A DNA stretch of 64,000 nt from JAFKKS01 sp050187875 (GTDB lineage Bacteria; Pseudomonadota; Alphaproteobacteria; Rhizobiales; Xanthobacteraceae): assembly GCA_050187875.1 (NCBI GenBank), contig JBFWXB010000009.1, positions 1 to 64,000 on the forward strand. Reading direction: 5' to 3'. Position 1 is the first letter of the stretch. Each line of letters opens with the position of its first letter. Made by a program: the position numbers and the translations under genes. Positions 1 to 8,675 of the stretch are shown in pieces. The notes beneath the pieces were generated by a model. That model was not told the origin of the DNA. It worked only from the letters and a program-made list of their open reading frames with translations, and made no database searches.

Positions 1-131
1 CCCCTGGTGGGGGTGGGTCGCGAGCGCAGCGCGGGGGGTGGGGTGAATTCTGTTTTCCCGTGACGGGTCACCCCACCCCGTCCGCAGTCGCATGCGCTCC
101 TGCGGTCGATCCTCCCCCTCCAGGGGAGGGT
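1..131. repeat. REPIN-like two-hairpin intergenic repeat, copy 1
   Basis: G/C-rich inverted element cut by the window start. It ends in a CCTCCCC/GGGGAGG hairpin at about 110-130 and carries GGGGTGGGGTGA and TCACCCCACCCC arms facing each other at about 33-78. The same plan recurs near 6.7, 51.2, 53.3 and 62.7 kb. No gene is visible here. Confidence 0.6.
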
Positions 132-212
132 GAAAGAGAGAGCGATTGTACGCCTTAGGATGTTCGGCGAGACTCTTAGCGTGACCGATTGATCTCGTCG
201 CAGAGGTCCGCA

Positions 213-1571
213 TCATCGCGCGACCTCCCAGGTCGTGCCATCCTTCGAGTCCTTCAACACAACGCCCATCGCCGCGAGCTCGTCGCGGATGCGGTCGGAT
301 TCGGCAAAATTCTTCGCCTTGCGCGCGGCGTTGCGCGCGGCGATCAGCGCCTCCACCGCCTTCGCATCCACGTCACGCCGTTTGCGCTTGCTCCACGCGT
401 CAGCCGTATCCTGCAGCAGGCCCACGAGGCGTAGCGTGCCGGCGAACTCCTCGCGTGCGAGGGCGTCGCCGCCTTGTGCGAGATTGCGAAGCCCATGCAG
501 CGCCGCGATCGCCTGCGGCGTGTTGAGATCGTCGGTCAATGCCTCGAGCACGGTGCCGGAAATGGCGCTGGACCTGTCGTCACCGGCGGTCGCGTACCAA
601 TCGTCGAGCGTGCGCCAGCTTTCCTCCATGCCTTTGACCGTCCAATCGACCGGCTGACGGTAGTGCGAGCGCAGCATGTTGAAACGCAGCACCTCGCCCG
701 GCCAATCCGCGAGCAGATCACGGATGGTGAAGAAGTTGCCGAGCGACTTCGACATCTTCTCGCCTTCGACCTGCAGGAAGCCGTTATGCATCCACACCTG
801 CGCCATCAGCGGCGCGCCGAAGGCGCAGCGCGACTGCGCGACCTCGTTCTCGTGATGCGGAAAGAGAAGGTCGATGCCGCCGCCGTGGATGTCGAAGGTC
901 TCGCCGAGATGCTTCCACGCCATCGCCGAGCATTCGATGTGCCAGCCCGGCCGCCCCGGCTCGGTGATGCCGGCGGGTGACGGCCACGCCGGCTCGCCCG
1001 GCTTCGAGGGCTTCCACAGCACGAAGTCCATCGCATCGCGCTTGTAAGGCGCGACGTCGACGCGCGCGCCGGCGATCATCTCGTCGAGCGGCCGGCGGGA
1101 GAGCTGGCCGTAGTCCTTCATCGACGGTACCGCGAAAAGGACGTGTCCGTCGGCGGCATAGGCGTGACCGCTGGCGATGAGACGCTCGATCAGCGCCTTC
1201 ATCTCCTCGATATGCTCAGTCGCGCGCGGCTCGACGCTCGGCGGCAGGCAACCGAGCGCCTTCACGTCCGCGCGGAAATTGGCGTAGGTCGTCTCGGTCA
1301 ATTCACGGATGGAGATGCCGCGCTCGGCGGCGCGTGCGTTGATCTTGTCGTCCACGTCCGTGATGTTGCGCACATACGTGACGTGATCGGCGCCGTAGAG
1401 GTGCCGCAGCAGCCGGAACAGCACGTCGAAGACGATGACGGGCCGCGCATTGCCGATATGGGCAAAGTCGTAGACCGTCGGTCCGCAGACATACATGCGC
1501 ACGTGGGCCGGGTCCAAAGGCGTGAACGCCTCCTTCGCCCGGGTCAACGTATTGTAGAGCTTGAGCTCCAT
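213..1571 (-). CDS. cysS: Cysteinyl-tRNA synthetase
   Basis: This 452-residue class I aminoacyl-tRNA synthetase charges tRNA-Cys with cysteine in the cytoplasm. The class I HIGN motif lies at residues 38-41, just after the zinc-site cysteine of MYVCGPTVYD (C29). The second signature, KMSKS, is in GEKMSKSLGNF about 60 percent along the chain. The length matches the family (about 460). I chose the ATG at 1571 (MELKLYNTL) because the family begins there; an 11-residue upstream extension is open but unlikely. The gene stands alone, with the 750-base gap 1572-2318 upstream and a repeat downstream. This is a housekeeping gene and the identification is secure. Confidence 0.97.
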   Translation of the reverse strand: MELKLYNTLTRAKEAFTPLDPAHVRMYVCGPTVYDFAHIGNARPVIVFDVLFRLLRHLYGADHVTYVRNITDVDDKINARAAERGISIRELTETTYANFRADVKALGCLPPSVEPRATEHIEEMKALIERLIASGHAYAADGHVLFAVPSMKDYGQLSRRPLDEMIAGARVDVAPYKRDAMDFVLWKPSKPGEPAWPSPAGITEPGRPGWHIECSAMAWKHLGETFDIHGGGIDLLFPHHENEVAQSRCAFGAPLMAQVWMHNGFLQVEGEKMSKSLGNFFTIRDLLADWPGEVLRFNMLRSHYRQPVDWTVKGMEESWRTLDDWYATAGDDRSSAISGTVLEALTDDLNTPQAIAALHGLRNLAQGGDALAREEFAGTLRLVGLLQDTADAWSKRKRRDVDAKAVEALIAARNAARKAKNFAESDRIRDELAAMGVVLKDSKDGTTWEVAR

Positions 1572-2318
1572 GGGACATCCCTGCCTCGCCGGCCGGGCAT
1601 CCATCTCTTCAGGGGAAAAGAACGGCGGCCTCAGCCAGCTTGGTCGCTAGCCGCAAATAATCGCCGGCACGATGCCGAGCGCATGGTGAAGGCCGTTCAT
1701 GTGGCGGCACAATGCTGATCGCCGGCGCAACGGTCAAGTGAAGGATGCGGGCGAGCCGCTAATTCGAGTCACCATTTCGCCACCATGATGGCGGGAAGTT
1801 CGTGGTTTCGCTCAAGTTTTAGTCGTCTTGGTCCGAGAACCTTAGGCGCCCATAGGAGAAATTGGCGGCGTGCCCGAACCAAACGGCCTGGGGGACGTTG
1901 TCCGTCCAGCCGCAAGGCCTCGGCCCACCGTTCGGCCCGATAGCAAGACCCAAGAATTGGTAAGCGTCGCGAGTTTGAGCATGAACTCCCCCAACCGAAC
2001 CAAGCCCTTCGTCGAATTGGAATTGCGTCCCGTGGCCGCCCCGGCCTGCGCGACGCCGGGCGCCAAGGTGTTCATGCTGCTTCCGACCGTCGACGAGCTT
2101 CTTGGTGTGCCGGCCTTTGGCCAGCCCCACCCGATCGTGTGCCCGAATGCGCCGCTTCCCGCCAGCGGCTGGGCCAGGTTTGCGGGCGCGCCGCGTCACG
2201 GCTGGACCCTGCACTAGGCTCCCACGTCGACGTTAGGCCGCCACACGGCTGCCCAGGCTCTTAATCGGACCTTAACGGCTTCGCAGAAAGATGCGCCCCC
2301 GGTTCAATCGGGTGATCC
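1572..2318. other. 747-base gap without a convincing gene
   Basis: Between cysS and the small exported protein no reading frame looks convincingly coding. Overlapping frames are open at 1870-2217 (+), 1819-2214 (-) and 1842-2075 (-). They share the same DNA, have no good ribosome-binding site and match no family I know. The stretch around 1940-2070 is less GC-rich than its surroundings. It may be a decayed gene or an untranslated region. Confidence 0.5.
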
Positions 2319-2624
2319 ATGCGCGTTCTGTTGGTGTCCGTCCTCGTCGCCTTCTCCCTCGCTTCCACTCTCCCTGCCATCGCCGAAAACAAGACCTTCG
2401 TCATCGCCAATGTCTCCGATGGCTATGGCGTCGACCAGTGCCTGACGACCGGCGCGCGCTGCGGCGCATTGCTGGCGAACGCCTATTGCCAGGCACATGA
2501 CTTCCAGGCGGCGGCCTCCTTCCGCAAGCTCGGCGCATCAGACGTCACCGGCGCGATCCTCGTCGCCGACGCCAGGGCGAAAGACTCGGGCGACGCGCTG
2601 ATTGCTATTGAGTGCAGCCGCTAA
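2319..2624 (+). CDS. Small exported protein of unknown function
   Basis: A 101-residue protein with a clear Sec signal peptide: a basic start (MRVLL), a hydrophobic core at residues 3-17, and a likely cut after AIA near residue 22. The mature part is about 80 residues and has four cysteines (in DQCLTTGARCG, NAYCQA and the C-terminal IECSR), which could form two disulfides in the periplasm. I do not recognise a named family; short Cys-containing exported proteins of this kind are common in Hyphomicrobiales. It is monocistronic, and a palindromic repeat starts 3 bases after its stop codon and may serve as terminator. Function unknown. Confidence 0.7.
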   Translation: MRVLLVSVLVAFSLASTLPAIAENKTFVIANVSDGYGVDQCLTTGARCGALLANAYCQAHDFQAAASFRKLGASDVTGAILVADARAKDSGDALIAIECSR

Positions 2625-2627
2625 CCG

Positions 2628-2731
2628 TCATTCCGGGGCGCGAGCGAAGCTCGCGAGCCCGGAATCCATATCCCCTGCGTTGCGGATTATGGATTCCGGA
2701 CTTGCCTGCTCTGCAGGCAATCCGGAATGAC
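2628..2731. repeat. Palindromic repeat (REP pair, TCATTCCGG type), copy 1
   Basis: Two small hairpins in inverted order. It opens with TCATTCCGG, has CCGGAATCCATA and TATGGATTCCGG facing each other around a short variable centre, and closes with CCGGAATGAC. A second copy with the same outer and inner arms lies at 46884-46988. It falls in a convergent gap and could also end transcription. Confidence 0.75.
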
Positions 2732-2744
2732 AAGTCCTCCCAGA

Positions 2745-3275
2745 TTACTTCTCCACCCAGTCCGCGCATTTGGCGACGGGCTCGGTGCTCGCGCCCCAGG
2801 GCATGATCGGAACCGAGGACGTCGAGTTCTTCGGCGAGCCTTCGATCAGGCGGTCCGAATAGACCATGTAGACGAGCACATTGCGCTTCACGTCGCAGCC
2901 GCGCACGATCTGCATCTTCTTGAAGATGAGCGAGCGGCGCTGCCGGAACATGTCGTCGCCTTGCTCGAACTTCGCTTTGAAGGCAATCGGCCCGATCTGG
3001 CGGCATGAGAGCGAGATGTCGGACACCTCCTCGGCGACGCCGATCCAGCCCTTGAAGCCGCCCTTCTCCGGCACCGTGAAATGGCAGGCGACGCCCTGCA
3101 CCAGCGGGTCGTCGATCGCATAGGTCGCAAGCTTGTCGTTCGGGCTCAGCCACTTGAACACCGTCGATTTCTTGAAGATGAGATCAGGCTCCTCCGCGGC
3201 GCCGGCGGCGCCGAGCGCGCAGGCCGCAAGGCCGAAGGCGAGTGCGAGCGCAGTGAGGAAAGGGCGGCGAAGCAT
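2745..3275 (-). CDS. creA: CreA-family exported protein
   Basis: A 176-residue protein with an N-terminal signal sequence (basic MLRRP, hydrophobic stretch to about residue 24, cut near AGAAEEP). The mature domain has the features of the CreA family, a small periplasmic protein of unknown biochemical role named from the E. coli cre locus: VACHFTVPEKGGFKGW, a central cysteine in ISLSCRQIGPI, KKMQIVRGCD and MPWG near the end. The start at 3275 is set by AAAAGGAG four to eight bases upstream on the minus strand; a longer open extension to 3584 overlaps the next gene's start and is rejected. No creBCD two-component genes lie nearby, so the name says family, not regulation. Confidence 0.88.
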   Translation of the reverse strand: MLRRPFLTALALAFGLAACALGAAGAAEEPDLIFKKSTVFKWLSPNDKLATYAIDDPLVQGVACHFTVPEKGGFKGWIGVAEEVSDISLSCRQIGPIAFKAKFEQGDDMFRQRRSLIFKKMQIVRGCDVKRNVLVYMVYSDRLIEGSPKNSTSSVPIMPWGASTEPVAKCADWVEK

Positions 3276-3444
3276 GGAAGGCTCCTTTTGGCGCAAGCTA
3301 TATGGGAATGACTTTTGCCGTGCGCGAGAGCGCGCCGCCCGACCGGCACCATCGTCGCATTGGCACCGCCGCGCAAAATGCGGCATGGTGCGCCCGCGGC
3401 CGCGGGCTCGACGGCTCAACCAAAATTTCTGACAGGGGTTTTTC

Positions 3445-4548
3445 ATGACGCTGAAGCGACGGCAATTCCTTGGGGCGGGAGCCGCCTCCTTGGCCGCAGG
3501 AAGCCTGGCCGCGCCGGCCCTCGCGCAATCGCAGCCGGAATTGAAATGGCGGATGACATCGAGCTTCCCCAAGCAACTCGACAATATCTACGGCACGGCG
3601 CAGACCTTCGCGAAATACGTGGCCGAGGCGACCGACAACAAATTCCAGATCCAGACCTTCTCGGCAGGCGAGATCGTGCCCGGCCTGCAGGCGCTCGACG
3701 CCGTGACATCAGGTTCGGTCGAGGCCTGCCAGACGCCGCTCAACTTCTATATCGGCAAGGACCCGACGCTTGCTTTCGCGACGGCGCTTCCGTTCGGGCC
3801 GAATGCGCGGCTGCAATATTCGTGGTGGCACTTCGGTGGCGGCGCCGACATCATCAACGGCGTCCTTGCGAACTACAAGGCGATCGCCTTTGCGAGCGGC
3901 AATTCCGGCACGCAGATGGGCGGCTTCTTCCGCAAGGAAATCAAGGAAGTCGACGACCTCAAGGGCCTGAAGTTCCGCATCGCCGGCCTCGGCGGCCAGG
4001 TGCTCGCGCGCCTTGGCGTCGTGCCGCAGATCATCGCCGGCGGCGACGTCTATCCGGCGCTGGAGAAGGGCACGATCGACGCGGCGGAGTTCGTCAGCCC
4101 CTACGACGACGAGAAGCTCGGCCTGCATCGCGTGGCGAAATACTACTACTATCCCGGCTGGTGGGAGGGCGGCGCGATGCTGCACTTCGCCGTCGGCCTC
4201 GAGCACTGGAACAAGCTGCCGAAGAACTATCAGCACATCTGGCTGCAGGCCTGCGACGCCTGCAACAACTGGATGCTCGGCCGCTATGACGTCCTCAACG
4301 GCGCAGCGCTCAAGCGCATGATCGGCCAGGGCGCGGAGCTGCGCGGCTTTACCCAGCCGGTGATGGAGGCGTGTTTCGACGCGGCGCAGAAGCTTTACAC
4401 GGAAATGGCCGCGAGCAATCCCAACTTCAAGAAAGCGCTCGATTCTATGCTGCCGTTCCGTACCGAGCACTATCAGTGGTGGCAGGTCGGCGAATATTCA
4501 TACGACAGCTTCATGATCCGCATGCGCAACAAAGTGACGAACGGCTAG
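3445..4548 (+). CDS. TRAP transporter substrate-binding protein, TakP-type (paralog 1)
   Basis: A 367-residue periplasmic solute receptor for a TRAP (tripartite ATP-independent periplasmic) importer. It has a Tat-type signal (KRRQFLG near residue 4, then an Ala-rich core to APALAQ). It shares the long stretch around GGDVYPALEKGTIDAAE and PYDDEKLG with two other binding proteins at 38901-39992 and 40161-41249. This is the hallmark of the DctP branch that includes the Rhodobacter TakP 2-oxoacid receptor, so the ligand is probably a monocarboxylic 2-oxo or hydroxy acid (inference). No membrane subunits adjoin it; it is an orphan receptor next to an EamA permease. It may use the permeases at 36.4-38.8 kb. 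Confidence 0.92.
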   Translation: MTLKRRQFLGAGAASLAAGSLAAPALAQSQPELKWRMTSSFPKQLDNIYGTAQTFAKYVAEATDNKFQIQTFSAGEIVPGLQALDAVTSGSVEACQTPLNFYIGKDPTLAFATALPFGPNARLQYSWWHFGGGADIINGVLANYKAIAFASGNSGTQMGGFFRKEIKEVDDLKGLKFRIAGLGGQVLARLGVVPQIIAGGDVYPALEKGTIDAAEFVSPYDDEKLGLHRVAKYYYYPGWWEGGAMLHFAVGLEHWNKLPKNYQHIWLQACDACNNWMLGRYDVLNGAALKRMIGQGAELRGFTQPVMEACFDAAQKLYTEMAASNPNFKKALDSMLPFRTEHYQWWQVGEYSYDSFMIRMRNKVTNG

Positions 4549-4587
4549 GGTGACGCCGGCCGACGCCCGGCCGGGACGGATATTTTC

Positions 4588-5481
4588 GTGAAAGAGACGA
4601 ACATCGCGCGCGCCGTGCTGTGGATGTGCGGCACGCTTCTCTCTTTTTCGATCATGGCGATCTCGATCCGGGCGCTCGCGCGCACGCTCAGCCCCTTCGA
4701 GATTCTCTGCCTGCGCAGCGCGCTCGGCGTCGTGATCTTTCTGCTGTTGCTGCTGCTGCGTCCGCAGCTGCGCCATGCGCTGCGGCTGCGCGAGCTGCGG
4801 CTGCATCTGCTGCGCAATGTGCTGAGCTTCATTTCTCAGGTTGGCTGGGTTTACAGCCTCACCGTCCTGCCGCTCGCGACCGTCACCGCGCTCGAATTCA
4901 CGGCCCCCGCCTGGGCGGCCGTGCTTGCCGTCCTCATGCTCGGCGAGCGCGTGTCGCTCGCGCGGGTGATGACGGTCGTGATGGGCATCATCGGCGTTCT
5001 CATCATCGTGCGGCCGGGCGCGATGCCGCTGCATCCGGGCGCCGTGGTGATGGTCGCGGTGGCGATGGGATTTGCGATCACTTACATCTTCACCAAGAAG
5101 TTGACCGCGACCGAAAGCACCTTCGCCATCCTGTTCTGGATGAATGTCATCCAGTTTCCGCTTGCCGCATTAGGCGCTGACCCGAGCTTCCCGGCCCGCA
5201 TCGAGGCCTCGCAGATCGCCCCCGTGATCGGCATCGCCATCGCCGGCATTACCGCGCATATGTGCATGACCAACGCCTTCCGGGTCGGCGATGCGCAGGT
5301 CGTGGTTCCCCTCGATTTCTTGCGCCTGCCTTTGATTGCACTGCTCGGCTGGATGCTCTACTCCGAACAGATCGATGTGCTGCTTTTCGTTGGCGCTGGC
5401 TTCATCATCGCCGGGATCTTGCTCAATCTGCGGGCGGAGACGCGGCGTGCCAAGGCCGACATAACTTTGCCTTCGGCTTAA
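4588..5481 (+). CDS. EamA-family (DMT) transporter
   Basis: A 297-residue inner-membrane protein of the drug/metabolite transporter superfamily with about ten hydrophobic segments arranged as two EamA repeats (roughly residues 8-140 and 150-285). The first repeat ends with the typical LEFTAPAWAAVLAVLMLGERV, the second with PLDFLRLPLIALLGWMLYSEQ. The GTG start at 4588 is the only start that keeps the first membrane helix intact. Members export or import small metabolites, and the substrate cannot be read from sequence. It follows the TRAP receptor by 39 bases on the same strand and may be co-transcribed. A related permease lies at 35273-36172. Confidence 0.88.
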   Translation: MKETNIARAVLWMCGTLLSFSIMAISIRALARTLSPFEILCLRSALGVVIFLLLLLLRPQLRHALRLRELRLHLLRNVLSFISQVGWVYSLTVLPLATVTALEFTAPAWAAVLAVLMLGERVSLARVMTVVMGIIGVLIIVRPGAMPLHPGAVVMVAVAMGFAITYIFTKKLTATESTFAILFWMNVIQFPLAALGADPSFPARIEASQIAPVIGIAIAGITAHMCMTNAFRVGDAQVVVPLDFLRLPLIALLGWMLYSEQIDVLLFVGAGFIIAGILLNLRAETRRAKADITLPSA

Positions 5482-5540
5482 GCGACGCTGCCCATCGCAG
5501 CCGGCCGGTCGGGACAACCTTTGGACTGCCAGGAAACAGA

Positions 5541-6722
5541 GTGGTGTCTTTGCGCATAACCCTGCCTATCGCCATCGGCCTGGCATTGATTTCGCTGCCA
5601 CTTTCAGCGCCGGCGCAGGCCCCCTATCCGCCGCCCGGCGGCTATCAAGGCGGGTACCAGCAAGATAACCGCAGCCCCGCCTGCCAGCGACTCGAGGCGC
5701 AGCTCGCGGGCCTCGACCGCAACCCGCAGGACGCCGGCCGCGCCGACCAGATTCGTCGCTACGAGGAGGCGGAAAACCGCCAGCAGCAGGAGCTCGACCG
5801 CCTCGCCGCGCAAAGCCAGCGCCTCGGCTGCGACCGCGGCGGCGGCTTCTTCCTGTTCGGACGCAGCCAGCCGCCGCAATGCGACCAGCTCAACCGTCAG
5901 ATCCAGTCGATGCGCCAGAACCTCGATCGCATCACCTCCGGTCTCGAGCAGCTGCGCGGCAGCGGCAACGATCGTGAACAGCAACGCCGCTCCATCATGG
6001 TCGCGCTCGCGCAGAACGATTGCGGCCAGCAATACCGCGCCGCGGTTTCACGCCAGCGCGGCTTCTTCGACTCCCTTTTCGGCGGCGGAGGAGGCGGCGG
6101 CGAGGAGCCGGGCGCGAACGGAGTTGAAGCGAATCCGGTGCCGTCTGGCACTTACCGGACGCTGTGCGTACGCACCTGCGACGGTTACTATTTCCCGATC
6201 TCCTACGCGACGGTCCCGAGCCGCTTCGCTGACGACGAGCGCGCCTGTCATCGGATGTGTCCGGCGGCGGAGGCCATCCTCTTCACGCATCGCAATCCGG
6301 GCGAGGACATGTCCCAAGCGGTCTCGATCAATGGCCGCCGCTACGCCGACCTGCCGACCGCCTTCGCCTATCGGCAATCGGTGAACAAGGCCTGCACATG
6401 CAAGCCGCCAGGCGAAACTTGGGCGCAGGCGTTAAGCCGAAACGGCGATGAAACTTTGCAGCGTGGCGACATCGTCGTCACCGACGATAAGGCGAAGGCG
6501 ATGCAACAGCCGCGTGCAGAGCCGCCGCCACGCCAGTCGCGTCCGTCTTCGCGCGGCGGGCGTACATCCAACCCGCAATCGCCGGCCGCCGGTTTGCGCG
6601 GCAGCGCTGCGGCCGCCGCTGCGCCGCCTGCTCCCACGCCCGATGCGCCCGCCGCGCAATCGGCGCCGGCCACGGCAAGGCCGCGGGCCGTCGGCCCACA
6701 ATATCTGCAGCCGCAGCGCTGA
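5541..6722 (+). CDS. DUF2865 domain-containing exported protein
   Basis: A protein of about 393 residues with a signal peptide (hydrophobic core at about residues 5-22, cut near APAQA). Next come a Gln/Arg-rich, probably coiled region with paired cysteines (residues about 35-160) and a Gly-rich linker. The conserved DUF2865 core follows, recognisable by CVRTCDGYYFPISYATVPSR, CHRMCPAAEA and NKACTCKPPG. The C-terminal 100 residues are Pro/Ala-rich and low in complexity. DUF2865 is frequent in Bradyrhizobium relatives; its role is unknown, but six or more cysteines suggest a disulfide-stabilised envelope protein. Two GTG codons (5541, 5544) follow AGGAAA; either may start translation. Confidence 0.85.
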   Translation: MVSLRITLPIAIGLALISLPLSAPAQAPYPPPGGYQGGYQQDNRSPACQRLEAQLAGLDRNPQDAGRADQIRRYEEAENRQQQELDRLAAQSQRLGCDRGGGFFLFGRSQPPQCDQLNRQIQSMRQNLDRITSGLEQLRGSGNDREQQRRSIMVALAQNDCGQQYRAAVSRQRGFFDSLFGGGGGGGEEPGANGVEANPVPSGTYRTLCVRTCDGYYFPISYATVPSRFADDERACHRMCPAAEAILFTHRNPGEDMSQAVSINGRRYADLPTAFAYRQSVNKACTCKPPGETWAQALSRNGDETLQRGDIVVTDDKAKAMQQPRAEPPPRQSRPSSRGGRTSNPQSPAAGLRGSAAAAAAPPAPTPDAPAAQSAPATARPRAVGPQYLQPQR

Positions 6723-6734
6723 GCCTCTAACATT

Positions 6735-6851
6735 CACCTTCCCCTGAATGGGGGAGGTCGGATCGCGCAGCGATCCGGGTGGGGGTCAGTGCATTTTGCT
6801 GCCAGCAAAAAGAAGACCCCCTCCCCAACCCTCCCCCTTTTAGGGGGAGGG
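6735..6851. repeat. REPIN-like two-hairpin intergenic repeat, copy 2
   Basis: Starts with CTTCCCC...GGGGGAGG and a GGATCGCGCAGCGATCC stem. A variable centre (TTTTGCTGCCAGCAAAA) follows, flanked by GGGGGTC and GACCCCC, and the element ends with CTCCCCC/GGGGGAG. Same plan as the copies at 51.2, 53.3 and 62.7 kb. It lies in the convergent gap between the DUF2865 gene and nadE. Confidence 0.8.
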
Positions 6852-6878
6852 AGTAGCCGGACGCAGACCCGAGAAATC

Positions 6879-8615
6879 TTAGACGTCTTGAGGCTGCGGC
6901 TGCGCCGTCGAATACAGCGGCTTCGCATCGGCCGTCGGCACGCGTGTTCCATCGTCCCGGAACCGGTTGACGATCGGGTAGCGCCGATCGCGGCCGAAAT
7001 TGCGCAACGTCACCTTCACGCCCGGCGCCGCCTGCCGTCGTTTGTACTCCGCCAGATTGAGCATGCGATCGACGCGCAGCACCGTGTCGCGATCGAATCC
7101 AGCCGCGACGATCGTCGCGACCGGCTCCTCGCTTTCGACGAGGCGCTGCAGGATCGCATCGAGAACGTCGTAAGGCGGCAGCGTGTCCTGGTCCTTCTGG
7201 TTCTCGCGCAGCTCCGCCGTCGGCGGCTTGACGATGACGTTCTCGGGCATCACCGGCCCGTCCGGCCCGTGCGCATCCGCCGGCTTCCACGCGTTGCGCA
7301 GGCGCGAGAGACGGAAGACCTCGGTCTTGTAGAGGTCCTTGATCGGATTGAAGCCGCCGTTCATGTCGCCGTAGAGCGTCGCGTAACCCGTCGACATCTC
7401 CGACTTATTGCCGGTGGTCACGACCATCAGGCCGAACTTGTTGGAGATCGCCATCAGGATCGTGCCGCGCGCACGCGACTGCAGATTTTCTTCCGTGATG
7501 CCGCGATTGGTGCCGGCAAAAAGCGGCGCGAGCGCCGCCTCGAAGCCTTCGACTGGTGCGGCGATCGGCACGGTGTCATAGGCGACACCGAGCGCCTTGG
7601 CGATCGCTGCCGCGTCGGAAAGCGACTCGCTCGACGTGTAGCGATACGGCAGCATCACGCAGCGCACGCGGTCGGCGCCCAGCGCATCTACGGCAAGCGC
7701 CGCGCAGAGTGCAGAGTCGATGCCGCCGGAGAGGCCGAGCACGACACCTTTGAAGCTGTTCTTCTCGACGTAGTCGCGCAGTCCCAGCATGCAGGCCGCA
7801 TAGTCCGCGCGATCGCCCTCCTCCAGCGGCGCCATGGGCCCCTTGATTGCCCAGCCGTCAGCTCCGCGCGTCACCGTCACGGTGGCGACCGCTTCGCGGA
7901 AGTTCGGCATCTGCATCGCAAGCGAAGCGTCCGCATTGAGTGCAAAGGATCCGCCTTCGAAGACGAGTTCGTCCTGCCCACCTATCTGGTTCACATAGAT
8001 CAGTGGCAGGCCGGATTCCTTGACGCGCGCGACCGCAATATTGAGCCGCTCATCGACCACGCCGCGACGAAAAGGCGAGCCGTTCGGCACAATGAGGAAT
8101 TCGCCGCCTGTCTCGGTGATGCATTCGACCGGCTCCGGCCCCCAGATGTCCTCGCAAATGGGAACACCGATGCGCACACCACGAAAGCTGATCGGGCCGG
8201 GCAAAGGACCGGGGCAAAATACGCGCTTCTCGTCGAAGACGCCGTAGTTCGGAAGGTCGACCTTGAAGCGCAGCGCGGCGACCTTGCCGCCGTCAAGCAG
8301 CGCGACGGCGTTGTGGAGCTTGCCGTTCTCGCGCCAGGGCGCGCCGATGAGCATCGCCGGACCGCCGTCGGCGGTCTCCGCGGCGAGCGCCTCGACGGCG
8401 TCGCGGCAAGCGGCTTGGAATGCCGGCTTGAGGACGAGGTCCTCCGGGGGATAGCCGGCGAGGAAGAGCTCTGAATAGACGATGAGGTCGGCGCCCTCCG
8501 CCGCCGCCTGGCGGCGCGCGATGCGCGCCTTCTCGGCGTTGCCGGCGACGTCGCCAACGGTCGGATTGAGCTGCGCAAGGGCGATGACGAGACGTTCTGC
8601 GGGACGGGGTGCCAT
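6879..8615 (-). CDS. nadE: Glutamine-dependent NAD+ synthetase
   Basis: A 578-residue enzyme that amidates deamido-NAD+ to NAD+ with ammonia taken from glutamine, the last step of NAD synthesis. The N-terminal nitrilase-type glutaminase (about 1-270) shows the catalytic triad E49 (VYSELFLAGYPPEDL), K118 (RFKVDLPNYG) and C154 (VPICEDIWG). The C-terminal synthetase domain has the ATP pyrophosphatase loop LGLSGGIDSALCAALAV and the NKSEMSTGYATLYGDMNGGF region. Length and domain order match the proteobacterial two-domain form. It is transcribed alone, 60 bases downstream of the DAHP synthase gene on the same strand. Secure. Confidence 0.97.
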   Translation of the reverse strand: MAPRPAERLVIALAQLNPTVGDVAGNAEKARIARRQAAAEGADLIVYSELFLAGYPPEDLVLKPAFQAACRDAVEALAAETADGGPAMLIGAPWRENGKLHNAVALLDGGKVAALRFKVDLPNYGVFDEKRVFCPGPLPGPISFRGVRIGVPICEDIWGPEPVECITETGGEFLIVPNGSPFRRGVVDERLNIAVARVKESGLPLIYVNQIGGQDELVFEGGSFALNADASLAMQMPNFREAVATVTVTRGADGWAIKGPMAPLEEGDRADYAACMLGLRDYVEKNSFKGVVLGLSGGIDSALCAALAVDALGADRVRCVMLPYRYTSSESLSDAAAIAKALGVAYDTVPIAAPVEGFEAALAPLFAGTNRGITEENLQSRARGTILMAISNKFGLMVVTTGNKSEMSTGYATLYGDMNGGFNPIKDLYKTEVFRLSRLRNAWKPADAHGPDGPVMPENVIVKPPTAELRENQKDQDTLPPYDVLDAILQRLVESEEPVATIVAAGFDRDTVLRVDRMLNLAEYKRRQAAPGVKVTLRNFGRDRRYPIVNRFRDDGTRVPTADAKPLYSTAQPQPQDV

Positions 8616-8675
8616 GCCCGAGATGTAGCGTGGGGATTGCCGCGCGGCAACGAGGCCGCGCGGCTTGGCTAATCC

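Noticed and set aside
1870..2217. Possible 115-residue plus-strand gene in the gap after cysS
   Set aside because: Pro/Ala/Arg-rich, competes with two open frames on the other strand, and matches no family; kept only as part of the unexplained gap.
6789..8474. 561-codon open frame opposite nadE
   Set aside because: nadE is certain on the other strand; the antisense translation is Arg/His-rich and matches no fold.
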